NCBI GenBank assembly: GCA_024663395.1 | Contig: JANFAH010000005.1 | Location: 1,984,001 to 2,048,000 of the forward strand | Length of the DNA: 64,000 nt | Direction of reading: 5' to 3' | From: Pisolithus tinctorius | Taxonomy: Eukaryota > Basidiomycota > Agaricomycetes > Boletales > Pisolithaceae | In this document: positions 14,169 through 24,802 of the stretch, piece by piece | Position numbering within the stretch: the first letter of the stretch is position 1 | Layout of the letters: each line of letters begins with the position of its first letter | Translations under genes and position numbers: made by a program | Notes under the pieces: generated by a model | The model's input: the letters and a program-made list of their open reading frames with translations, nothing else | What the model was told of the DNA's origin: nothing | The model's database searches: none

Positions 14169-16046
14169 ATGATTCGAATGGCTACATCACTGCAGCCCTT
14201 GATAGTGATATGTGGGGCAACCGGTGTCGGAAAATCAAAATTAGGAGTTGAACTTGCTCTAGGGTTGGCGAACCAGGGCCACAGCAGATGGCGGGGTGCG
14301 AGGATCATCAATGCGGACTCCATGCAAGTATATGCGGGTTTGGATGTGGCTACCAACAAGATTTCTCCGGCAGAACAGATGGGCATCGACCATTTACTCA
14401 TGGACTTTAAACGACCTGGGGAACAATACCTCGTTGGACATTGGGTGCACGACGCCGTGCAAGCGGTAAGTTTCCAACATCACCGTGCTCGACAAATCAA
14501 TAATTCCACGCTTGACAGATCAAAGAGACCCACAATCGCGACGAGATACCCATCGTTGTTGGAGGGACGTCTTACTGGATACAGCATTTACTATTCCCAA
14601 ATCGACTCGCTAGCGATGGCCCGCCTAACCCAGCCGGAGATCAACATTCTGGACTGTTTCGGTCACCTGAACTAGAAAGATCCATTTCGCATCTCCCTCC
14701 TGATCTTCTTGGCCTTTTCGATCACCTGCATGAGCACGCACCATCCGCGGTCAGCCATCCCGATGATGCCTTGTTACTCTACAAGCTTCTCCAGGCACTT
14801 GATGAGCCAGTGGCTGCTAGATGGCACTGGAGAGATACTCGGAAAGTTCTCAGAGCCTTGCGGATTATCAAAGATCAAGGACGAACGCCGAGTGAAATTA
14901 TCAACGAGCAAGCCAGCACTCCTCTCTTTCCTCGGTGAGTGACGATCTTTATTTAGATGATAGTTGCTTATTGGCAAAGGCATAAACCATAGATACCGGA
15001 CACTTTGCTTTTGGTTGCATGCCGAGCAATCCGTGCTAGATCGGCGCTTGGACGAGCGTGTTGATGGCATGATGAAGGTCTATTATTATCATTATTACTG
15101 AGCGCAAGTGACACGTCATTCAACAATTTAAAGAACGGCCTACTACAGGAAATGCGAAGAATTTATGAAAATGCCAGCTGTTCGGTCGGTATTGACGGTG
15201 GTCGTAATAACGAACACGACGGAAACGAAACTACAGCCGACTTCACACTTGGTATTTTCCAGTCCATTGGTGTGTTACTCAAACTATATCTCCTGTTCAG
15301 GCTGCAACTCGGATTGCCATAGGTTACAAAGAATTCTACGATTACATTTCAGACCCAAACGCTTCGCGGGAGGATCTCACTGGTGCTGTGGAGAAAACAA
15401 AACATGCTACTCGAAAATATGCTAAGCGTCAAATATCATGGCTTCGGAACAAGCTTTTACCTGCATTACACAGCGTGGCAGCAGAATGCAGAAGCAAGTC
15501 ATCGATGGCGACGTTATACTTACTCGACACATCAGGCAAGTGGGCAATTACGCACAAAGAGCACGTTTCCAACGTCTTGTCATCAGTCCTTGGAGAATCA
15601 TGGGTTTCGAACGTGTGTCAGCCCGCCCAAATGATCATGAGCGGTCCGTGTTTCGCGAATAACATGATTCCCTCTGAACATAAATTCCAGCGTTCTTAAA
15701 CGAGGAGGAACTTCCAGACCCTATGATGTTATCACCCTTGGCACGAGCTATGTTGTCTAATGTGAACGAAGCACTGAGGTTTGTTAATCCCTGTCTGTGG
15801 TCGGCTGATTTTGATTTTGTTTCAAGTCCTTCAGCAGTTCTTGAAGCTAGGCGAATGGTTGTGTGCCCGGTGTGCACAAAGAATCCTTCACAGCCTGTTA
15901 TGGTCGAAGCAGCTGAGTGGGAGGCTCACCGGAGGACTAGACTACACCGACGACTAGCGGTTAAGGCGAAAGAGCAGGTTTTGGGTACTCCACGGGAAAA
16001 CGGAGTACCGGAATGTCAACTCCCCAGTGGACCTCTTCCTTCGTGA
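14169..16046 (+). CDS. MOD5: tRNA dimethylallyltransferase (i6A37 synthase)
   Basis: Transfers dimethylallyl from DMAPP to A37 of tRNAs that read UNN codons. The P-loop is GATGVGKSKLG, followed by INADSMQVYAGLDVATNKI and GIDHLLMDF. After an intron come IPIVVGGTSYWIQHLLF and RYHWRD-like RWHWRDTRKVLRALRIIKDQ. The exon pair joining ..FQSI-GYKEFYDY uses a 53-bp intron. The C-terminus has the eukaryote-specific C2H2 zinc finger CPVC...H...H (residues after LEARRMVV), typical of MOD5/TRIT1. Two in-frame ATGs (14169 and 14178) exist; the second is the point where similarity with the downstream copy begins. All exons are open. Confidence 0.93.
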
Positions 16047-16310
16047 GTGGCACCGTACGAATGACTTCGGTGCGTATCTCCGGTGCTGTAACTGACTTTT
16101 ATTGGCTTGTAGGGGTATCCATATTGTGCCTGTGTAGATGGTCATTTCGGGGCCTCGGCGACAATGACATTTATGACTTGGTCCTCTTGGTTAGTGCTGA
16201 AGGCAAGTCGCAGATGGCGGTCCTGCGGCTTTGCCTTAGCTTGAAAGTGCATCTTCTGACAATACTGCCCATGTTCCTGGGGTATCCGTTCGATGTGCGC
16301 ACCGACTCTT
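14178..16310 (+). repeat. Tandem duplication, unit 1 (intact MOD5 and 3' flank)
   Basis: Direct repeat with 17,148 to about 19,130. Exons, introns and about 260 bp downstream of the gene are shared. The left edge of similarity falls almost exactly at the ATGGCTACATCACT start-codon region. The right edge was estimated by eye. Confidence 0.75.
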
Positions 16311-17147
16311 ACTTTATAGCCAAAGACAACAAGTATGATATGGTGCCTGGAACTATTTACCTCCAAATATTCTCTCACGGAGGTTTTGAAGTACGAAAAT
16401 ACTCAGTAATACTTAATATCTCAGAGCGGTAACCATCACACATTGGAGTATCCCGCTAATCAGACCCTGTATTTGCCACACAAGATACGGGCCAGCACAC
16501 AAGAAAGGAGCCACACGACTGCGCCGGCGCTGTGGCGTTCCCAATTTTGGGAAGTGCCAACTGCGCTGGGTTGCGTTGGCAGAAGCCTCAGTTGGCACTT
16601 GGACCTATCGAGGACCCACTGACGTGGAGGGAACGGGAAGGGACACGATGGCTGCAGGTGTTTAATTGGATTGCCACCACGACGACCCAGCATCCTTGTT
16701 GTTGGCTAGTAAGTTGGCTCCGAGCCTGGTTCCAGTTGTCGACAGGGTTATAATAATCGTTGCAGGTGATCCGCATATATTGAGACCCCTTACAGCACTA
16801 CAGCCCGGGTTTGTAACATCTTGTGTGCCACGTTGCAACTGTCAGACTGAATTTTGTTCTCCACCAGCGAGTGGGAGGATCATCAGGTGTCATCGATCAT
16901 CCCGGTACATATGTTACCCTACTACCGCGTGGGTCGCTTCGTGCGTTGGTGGACAACGAGCCCTTGGGGGGTGTCGTCAGGTGATCCTCGGTATGTGTCC
17001 GTGTGGTCAAGCAGTGCTTGACGGTATAAAAGGACACCCTACTGTCTGTCGAATCCTATCGATCAGTCTAGTGATTGGTGCCCGAACCGCTCCAAGGGTA
17101 CTGGAGCCTCTAGTTCTAAAACTACGAGCAATCGTGTGCGTTGATTT
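16047..17147. other. Spacer between MOD5 and its duplicate; contains a retroelement-like TATA/PBS segment
   Basis: The first ~260 bp are still similar to the region after the second copy, so they belong to the duplicated unit. The rest has no gene that I can support. Near 17,025 there is TATAAAAGG, and 17,076-17,090 reads TGGTGCCCGAACCGC, which looks like a tRNA primer-binding site. I could not define LTR ends. Confidence 0.35.
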
Positions 17148-18919
17148 ATGGCTACATCACTTCAGCCCTTGGTGGTGATATGCGGGGCAACCGGTGTCGG
17201 AAAATCGAAGCTGGGGGTTCAACTTGCCCTCGGACTGGCGAACCAAGGCCGCAATAGATGGCGGGGTGCGAGGATCATCAGTGCGGACTCCATGCAAGTA
17301 TACAAGGGTATGGATGTGGCCACCAACAAGATTTCCCCGGCGGAACGGATGGGCATCGACCATTTACTCATGGACTTTAAACGACCCGAGGAACAATACC
17401 TCGTCGGGGAGTGGGTGCACGACGCCATGCAAGCGGTAAGTTGCTGACATCATCGCGCTCAACAAGTGAATAATTCCACGCTTGACAGATCAAAGAGACC
17501 CACGACCGCAACGAGATACCCATCGTCGTTGGCGGGTCATCCTGGATCCAATATTTACTATTCCAAAACCGACTTGCTGACGATTTCCCACCTAATCTAT
17601 CTAGGGCACAACATCCTGGTCAGTTTTGGTCGCCTTCACTAGAGCGTTTTAATTCACAGCTTTCTTCCGGTCTACTTGACCTTCTTAGCGACGTTCCCTG
17701 GACACGTGGCATCGGTAGCCAGCCAGCCCGGCGCCGCTTTGTTACTCTACAAGTTTCTCCAGCTGCTTGATGAGTTACAAGGTGCTAGATGGCACTGGAG
17801 AGACACTCCAAGAGTCCTCCGATCCCTACAGATTATCAAGGAGCAGCGACGAATTCTGAGTGAATTTATCAATGAGCATGCCCCTACCCCCCTCGTTCTT
17901 CGGTGAGTGATGCTTTTTGTTTGGATGAGAGTCGCTTAGCAAAGGCACAAACCACAGGTACCCCACGCTTTGCTTTTGGTTGCATGCGGAGCAATCAGTG
18001 CTGGACCGGCGGCTGGACGAGCGTGTTGACGACATGATAAAGGTTTGCTTCTACCGAAGCAAGCAACACCTCGTCTAATAAAATGCCACAGAATGGCCTC
18101 GTACAAGAAATTCGAGAATTGTATGAATATTCTCGCTCGTGCGCCGACCTTGACCCTGGCCGTAACGGACACGGCAGAAGCGAAACTGCCGCTGACTTCA
18201 CAGTTGGTCTTTTCCAATGCATTGGTGCGTTACTTTTATCATACGCGTCGCTCGGGCTACAACCCGGGTTGCCATAGGGTACAGAGAGTTCTACGACTAC
18301 GTTGTAGACCCAAACCCTTCGCAAAAGAAGTTCGCCTGCGCTGTGGAACAAATGAAACAGTCTACACGCCAATATGCTAGGAACCAAGTCGTTCTGTCTC
18401 GGGACAGAGTTTTATCTCCCATACATACTTTGGCAGCAGAATCCAGAGGCAGGCCATTGGTGGCAGCGTTGCACTCCCTTGATACAACAGGCAGGTTGGC
18501 GACTGCTGTCAAGGAGTACACTTTTAACGTCTGGCCCTTAGCACTTGAATCATGGGCTTCTAATGTACTTCAGCCCGCCCAAATGATCATGAATGGTTCG
18601 TGTTCCGCGAGATAAGGTGCAATCTCCTCTGAAGACAAATTCCAGAGTTCTTGAAACCAGGAGAAACACAGGCTTTGTTAGTTAATGTGAACAAAGGATC
18701 GAGGTCTGTTAGCCCCTCTCCTTCCCCTGTCGCTGTAGTTCACTAACCTAAATTTGGTTTCGTAGTCCCTCGGCAGTTTTTGAAGCTAGGCGAAATGTCT
18801 TACGCCTGGATGTTCACAAAGATCATTCGCGGGAGCCCTGTGGGGGCTCACCAGAGGACTGGACTGCACCGACATCTAGCATCTGGGAGCGGGGCGGGGG
18901 TAGCCCCAGTGGAGGCTGA
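17148..18919 (+). pseudogene. Broken tandem copy of MOD5
   Basis: Direct-repeat copy of the upstream MOD5 gene that keeps the same introns, so it arose by DNA duplication and not by retroposition. The P-loop, DSMQVYKGMDVATNKI and the following exon are intact up to LLDLL. Then one extra base between about 17,680 and 17,745 (67 against 66 bases in the intact copy) shifts the frame and leads to an early stop. The original frame is recoverable again from ALLLYKFLQLLDEL on. At the C-terminus the zinc finger is gone: the two cysteines are replaced (RNVLRLDVHKD). The promoter differs from that of the parent because similarity starts at the ATG. A short truncated product is conceivable but a working enzyme is not. 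Confidence 0.85.
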
Positions 18920-19130
18920 ACCTTCGTAAGTGCAAGGTGCGAATACCTTCGCTACGCACATCTGACGCAGTAATTGACTTTTATCGGTTCGCGGGGGTGA
19001 ATACAATGCGCCTGTGCAGATGCCCATTTCAAGGGCCCTGGCATTCGTGACTTATTAGGTTCAGGCAAATGAAAATACATCTTCGACAACGATGGCTATT
19101 CACTGGGCAAACCTTTCGTCGTGAGCACTG
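17148..19130 (+). repeat. Tandem duplication, unit 2 (MOD5 pseudogene and 3' flank)
   Basis: Second unit of the direct repeat. It includes the stretch after the pseudogene stop that resembles 16,047-16,310, for example the shared GACTTTTAT, GCCTGTG and CATTTC blocks. The right edge is approximate. Confidence 0.7.
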
Positions 19131-19557
19131 AGCGGCGCCGAGTCGTTTTCTGCCAACAAAATACGCCTTTCTTCATCACTACCGGTGGACGACACTACTA
19201 CGCGAGACCATATTCACCTATGCTGTTGGTTGCTGTTGGACATTATGGTGGTTAAAGCCACGACGAGTGTAATAAATATCGATTGAGACGTAGGCAGAAA
19301 AATATCATACGACAGCTTTATGTTATAGGTTTGTGAAAAAAAAAGGGTTGGGTTGGGGTGTGAGCTGTCCTCGTCGGGGCTGCGACAGTATCGCTTGAAC
19401 CTCAAACGCGCATTGAGTGGCAGTCGTGAGCACCGGTCGTGACACTGATTGTGCTCATTCTCTTGTTCTCTTTTTTTTGCCTGCCAGATTTTCCGACTCG
19501 TTCTGCGGTGTCCATCGCACACTGCCAGCACTTCGGCTGTTTTCTCGCTTTTCAACC

Positions 19558-22500
19558 ATGACATCCATGGCGGATGTTCCGGCGTACATGTTACCAGGAG
19601 CACCTGTGCTTCAACCGCCGCACCTGGAGGGCCTTTCAGATCCGACCCTCTCCACTGAAGTTTTGCCGGGGCCGCCATCTCTGGTGTCTATTCGGCGTAC
19701 CGTACAGAAGCGCGACCCGAAGAACTCATCTGTGTTTGTTTCCTATCTGCCCCCATCAGATCCTGGTTCCACGTACTCGGGTCTTATGGCTGGTCCACTA
19801 GCTGTGGATATCGGCGGCTCCCGTCGAAAGCGGGCCAGAGTCGACAAAGGGTGCGCCCTTTCATTACATCCTCGACGTTGTTATGCTGATGTCGCTCTCT
19901 TCCATGACGCACATCTGTTCTCCTTAAACTCACATGCTGTTCGTTAAACCAAACTTCGTCAATTTTCGACTGTACCTATGCGTGCATCATGTGCTCCTGC
20001 AGGACGGCTAACGGACGTGCTCAGCGTGCCAACGCTCGCAGCCTGAACAACAGCATTCTCCCCGCTCTAGATCCAGTTGTTCCAGAAGTGCCCTCACGCC
20101 AGCCTAGCGTGCCACTCCCAGACTCCGACTCGTTCCCGGCACAGCCCGATTCGGATGACCCTTCTTTGTCACTTTCTAGAGCCAATTCGCAGCCTGGTGG
20201 TGAAGAGGGTATTATGTCTGTAACAAACGGTAGAGGGAGGACCACGAGAAAAGACAAAGGGAAGGGAAAAGAGATCGACAGAGGTTTTATCAAGGAAGAA
20301 CCAGTACAAATCTCACTGTCTCCCGAACCTTCCCTTGCTCTGGTACGTTTCTACGCCGCTGTGGTCCTACGCAGTAGCACGTCTAATTTTCTCTTCAGCC
20401 CAACGACGATCACTGTTCATCATGTCGGTCTTTGGGCGCTCTGGTGTATTGCGACAGTTGTCCTCGAGCGTTCCACCTTTGGTGCTTAGATCCGCCCATG
20501 GAGGCCATTGATCTTCCAGAAGGGGACAAGTGGTTTTGTCCAAGTTGCATCATTCGGAAGGTGAGGCTCGCCACGAAAATCATGTTGGTAAGACCCCTGA
20601 CAGGAAGTCGCCAGCACCCACCCTCCAAGCCCACACGTTCTTCGTTTATGTCGCCACTTCTCCATCAGCTCCAAGTGACCATCCCCAAAGAGTTCCAGCT
20701 CCCTGATGACATAAGGAACTTCTTCAAGGATGGTTCGTTACTTTGTTCTAACACTACCTTGCCTACTGACCTTTTTTTCTCAGTTTCCACAGCTACTAAC
20801 GGAGCTTATGTCGATAGTTCAGAGCTCAAGCAGCTACGGTTGAAGTATGTCTTGCTCATTCTTTTGTCGGCCCGTTGCTCATTTTACGTAGCCGCCACGG
20901 GCAGTTGGAAGTCCGTGACCCTTATCGATTGAAGGATCGCAACGGCATCCCAGTCATATGTTTCCGTTGCGGTCAATCTTCGTTGCCTAGGGGCGGCGTC
21001 GTCGCATCTACCTCATCAATGAAATGCTCCCGCCGTTCAACGTCGACTTTGCATAGTGCAACACCGGAAACCTGGAGGAGCATGTTGTCTTGCGACTACT
21101 GCAATCTCCACTGGCATCTTGATTGTCTCGACCCACCCCTCACGTCCATGCCTTCATATGGAAAGAAATGGATGTGTCCAAATCACGCCGAACAAGTTCT
21201 TGTGAGTACTACCTCCTCTTTTACCTCTGTATTTTTTTTGAGATAATACATCGACTCCCCCATATAGCAACCTAAGCGCCGCATCCCAAAGCAGAACGCC
21301 ACTCCCATCGACATCACCAAACCAAACCAGTGGAACAGTGGCAACATAGAGGTCATTCACCCGCAACCGGCCGCGATGACTGAAAAACTGGTCTTGGATG
21401 AAGTACTCATCAATGGCAGGCGGTATAGAGTACCCGAACGGATTATTATGCTCGACTTCTGGAGCAAAATCAGCAGAGATCCACACCAGAACCGAGGGTA
21501 CGTAGTCATATTTTCCAACTTGGGCTAGCAACTGATGCGCAGTGTGAAATGATAGTGAAGACCCACCATCGAGAGTGTCGTCGCCGCTGACGTCGTTAAG
21601 TTCTTTGGATGAAGTGGGCACAGATAATGAGCCTACCTCTGAAGATCTCATCTCAAGAGATGAACTTCACGCTGCACAAGTGTGCTCTCTTTCTTCAATG
21701 GAGCAATTTCAGTAGTTGACTCGTTTACCAGTTGCTATTTGACCTCCATCATTCTCTCTTGCGGAGAACCACGATCCCTACGGAAAAACCGACGAATATA
21801 CAACCTGCAGTAGGCAGAGTTCAAGAAAGAATCCTTGTTGACTCGACCACGCAGACGGTTCCTGACCTGGAGCCATGTGCAGTTCCATCATTCCCGAGGA
21901 CAGTAGAGCAAAGCGATGTGGCAAAGCCGACCACTCACAAGGCACGTGTTAGCCCATTCCTTCAATCGGTTAATAGTCTTACCTGCCGGTAGCGCAAAGC
22001 TTCTTCCAGGGCCACAGGTAGGGGTGCCACTGAAACTGAAGTGCCTTTACAAGCGCAGGCACCAAATGAACTTCTGTCTCCTGCAAAGCCAAAGAGAGCG
22101 AGAGTGGCACCAAAGCAAGAACAGGACGAGGAACTAAGGTTGGCTGATGATTTGACCGTCAATTGCCTGGAAAGTGTGAGTCAAGAATATGTAAAATGCA
22201 GGTTGACCCGTTTCTCATTTCTTATTCTATAGGCTGTCCCTGCGCGGCCTGGGAGGCAGGGTAGGGGACGCCGCAAGCTGAGGCACGCTGAGATGAATAA
22301 TAATCTTGTTCCCGTTGCGACGTCTAGTTCCATTCCTATTGCAACTGAATCCCTTTCGACAAACTGCCCCACTACACCGATACCTGTTGCGCCCGAGGTA
22401 AATCACGTTCCTCCAGTGGCATCTACCTCTACCGAGGGCCTGGCGTCGAAACCCCCTCCAACGTCCAAGGCATCCATGACGATAACTCAATCCAGCACCT

Positions 22501-22879
22501 CTTCCACCCCCACCCTCAAAATCCGACTACCTCGGCTGTCGGCCGTTAGTGCTGCGGCTCATGCCAATCTGACTGCCCCTGCATCCCAGTCACCGTCGTC
22601 CAGTATATCTCCTGCGCCAGAAGCAGACGCGCGGCTGCGACGACGATCGTTGCGCAGACAAGATTCTGCGTCCGTATCTGTAAGCGGTGCTTCGTCGTCC
22701 GCGCCAGACGATCTCGATGAGCCGGATTTGGCGAAACCAAAACCAAGTAAGTGGATAATTATGACATGTACGTGGCGCAGTGGGTTGATGAGCTCTCACC
22801 CAGGACGTCGGCAGCTGATGGCGCTGGCACGGGGCGGCGCGGGAAGGCGTGGAAGGGGGCGGTACCGATAACTACGTAG
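19558..22879 (+). CDS. Double-PHD-finger protein, Rco1-like (Rpd3S complex subunit)
   Basis: Starts MTSMADVPAYMLPGAP. The first PHD finger (near 20,410-20,560) reads HCSSCRSLGALVYCDSCP, then FHLWCLDPPME and WFCPSC, a full C4HC3. Next comes IPKEFQLPDDIRNFFKD, which resembles the Sin3-interacting stretch after PHD1 in Rco1. The second PHD runs from CFRCGQ through LSCDYCNLHWHLDCLDPPL to KKWMCPNH. The C-terminus is long and low-complexity. The last intron (GTAAGT at about 22,747 to CACCCAG) gives a stop at 22,879; without splicing the stop would be at 22,871. Rco1 brings Rpd3S to H3K36-methylated chromatin. Assignment to Rco1 rests on the paired PHDs and the linker, so it is probable but not certain. 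Confidence 0.8.
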
Positions 22880-23087
22880 CATGGTGGTTACTGCTAATGA
22901 GGTCCCACCGAGTGTAATTTGATCTGAGACACCTATCATACTACATTAACTCTTTTTCCTTGTTTTGTAACCGGTGTGAACTCGGTACACACGAGCGTCT
23001 CATGGGAACTGTTCCGAGAGTCGAGACGCCCGGAACTTGCTGGATTACACCAGGACGCTGTACCGCACTCCGACTCGCCCCTCTGCA

Positions 23088-24572
23088 ATGACGCTTAAGA
23101 GGAGTCTCTTCCTGTCTCACATCCGTTCTACGGTGTCGTTCCATCGACATCGCTGTTGTGGATATCATGTTCGTTATGCCCCCGAACCCCAGGACGTGGA
23201 GATTTCGCGGCTACTCACTACCTACGCTGCCCACCCCCCACACCCAATAACGCTCAGTTCACTCGTTGCCTTCGGCCAACCACTCACGCGAAAATCCTTA
23301 TTGCAAAGCGTCTCTTATGTCTTGTCAGAGATTCCTCGACGTCTTGCCAGGCGGGCGCGTGCACTCCAAACGCTGCCCTTCATTGTCGGCACAAACCCTT
23401 ACATGGCGAAGACACTCAAGGCATACCAAGATAGCTTTCAGTTCCTGGCAACGTATCCGCCAGTCACCACCCTCGAAGAGAACGCCAGATTTACGGCCGA
23501 ACTTAGCCAGTTGGTAGAAAGTCATCGCAATGACATTCCCACTATGGCGAAGGGGTCGGTAATTATTATCTGCTTGGAAGACCTTACACGTGCTAGATAC
23601 TGACGCTAGGATGAGATTACAGCTTCCAAGAATGTGCCAAGTACATGTCCCCAGCACAAATCAGCAACTTCCTTGACGGTGCAATCCGCAATAGAATATC
23701 TGTTCGTCTGATTGCTGAGCAACACATTGCTCTGTCGCGAGTCCTGGAAGCGCAGTCGGAACTTGGTCCTACTTCTCACTACGGTATCGTAGACATGGCT
23801 TGCTCTCCAGCTGCCGTGATTAAGATGTGTGGTGAATTTGTTAGCGAGTTATGCGAGGCCACTCTCGGTGCAGCTCCCACTATTGTCATCGATGGACATC
23901 CGGACACCACTTTCGCGTGAGTGTCGCTATCATTAATCGCTTGATCATGTAACGAAAGCTATCCTCCAAGCTACGTGCCCGTTCATCTGGAGTATATCCT
24001 CACCGAAGTACTCAAGAACGCATTTCGGGCAACGGTTGAGCATCACTACAAGCAGTTCGGTAGCACTTCTACAAAGCCTATTCCCCCGGTAACCGTGACG
24101 ATATCTCCCCCACCTTCTCCTTACTCTCCTTTCCTGTCGTTCCGCGTTCGTGACCAGGGAGGGGGAGTATCGCCGTCCAATATGGCACGCATCTTTTCGT
24201 ACGCGTTCACCACTGCAGGACATTCTAGTCCTGACGACGATGTCGGTGGTGGTCCTTATGCTGCACAGCATGTCGGGGGAAGCGCTGCCGTTGGCGAAGG
24301 TACGAGCAGAGGGGAGGGAAATTTATTCGGGGAGATAACCAGCAAAGGTTTACAAGTCGGTTTGGGGACGATAGCAGGGCTGGGCTACGGACTGCCGATG
24401 AGTAGGTTGTATGCGCGCTATTTCGGAGGTTCCTTGGATTTGTTCTCCCTCGATGGGTGGGGTAAGCCTCTATCATTGTCAATTGCTCTCTCTCTTACTC
24501 AGGGGGCCTGCAGGGAGTGACGTTTTCGTCAAATTGCGAAGCGTAGATCAGGCTGGGAACGCTGAGATCTAA
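23088..24572 (+). CDS. Mitochondrial pyruvate/branched-chain 2-oxoacid dehydrogenase kinase
   Basis: GHKL-type protein kinase that switches off a mitochondrial dehydrogenase complex by phosphorylating E1-alpha. The start is MTLKRSLFLSHIRSTVSFHR, an Arg/Ser-rich likely import leader. The helical N-terminal domain includes RISVRLIAEQHIAL. The ATP-binding N-box is EYILTEVLKNAFRATVEHH, the G1 box is VRDQGGGVS and the G2 box is GLGYGLPMSRLYARYFGG, all in order. Four short introns. The last intron (GTAAGC to CTGCAG near 24,510) joins the glycine-rich end to SDVFVKLRS. I cannot tell from the sequence whether the substrate is PDH or BCKDH. Confidence 0.92.
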
Positions 24573-24802
24573 TCGATTCTAAGTACTTGTCGTTGCATCG
24601 ACTATCGGTTCTTTACTAGTACTGGCATCGGTCGCGTCCAGACTATATTCCTGTATTTCCATTAGTAGTATCTAATAATTGGTGATGTAAGGCGGATATG
24701 CTTCGATGCCCCAATACAAAAGCTACCCCATGCAAAGCTCATGGACAGAATAGACTTACAAATTGTGCAAGTCTCGTGAATCGATGAAGTATACTAAACT
24801 AA

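Noticed and set aside
16013..16432. Open frame of 139 codons overlapping the MOD5 3' end
   Set aside because: Overlaps the MOD5 C-terminal exon in another frame. The matching part of the duplicate is not open, so there is no sign of constraint.
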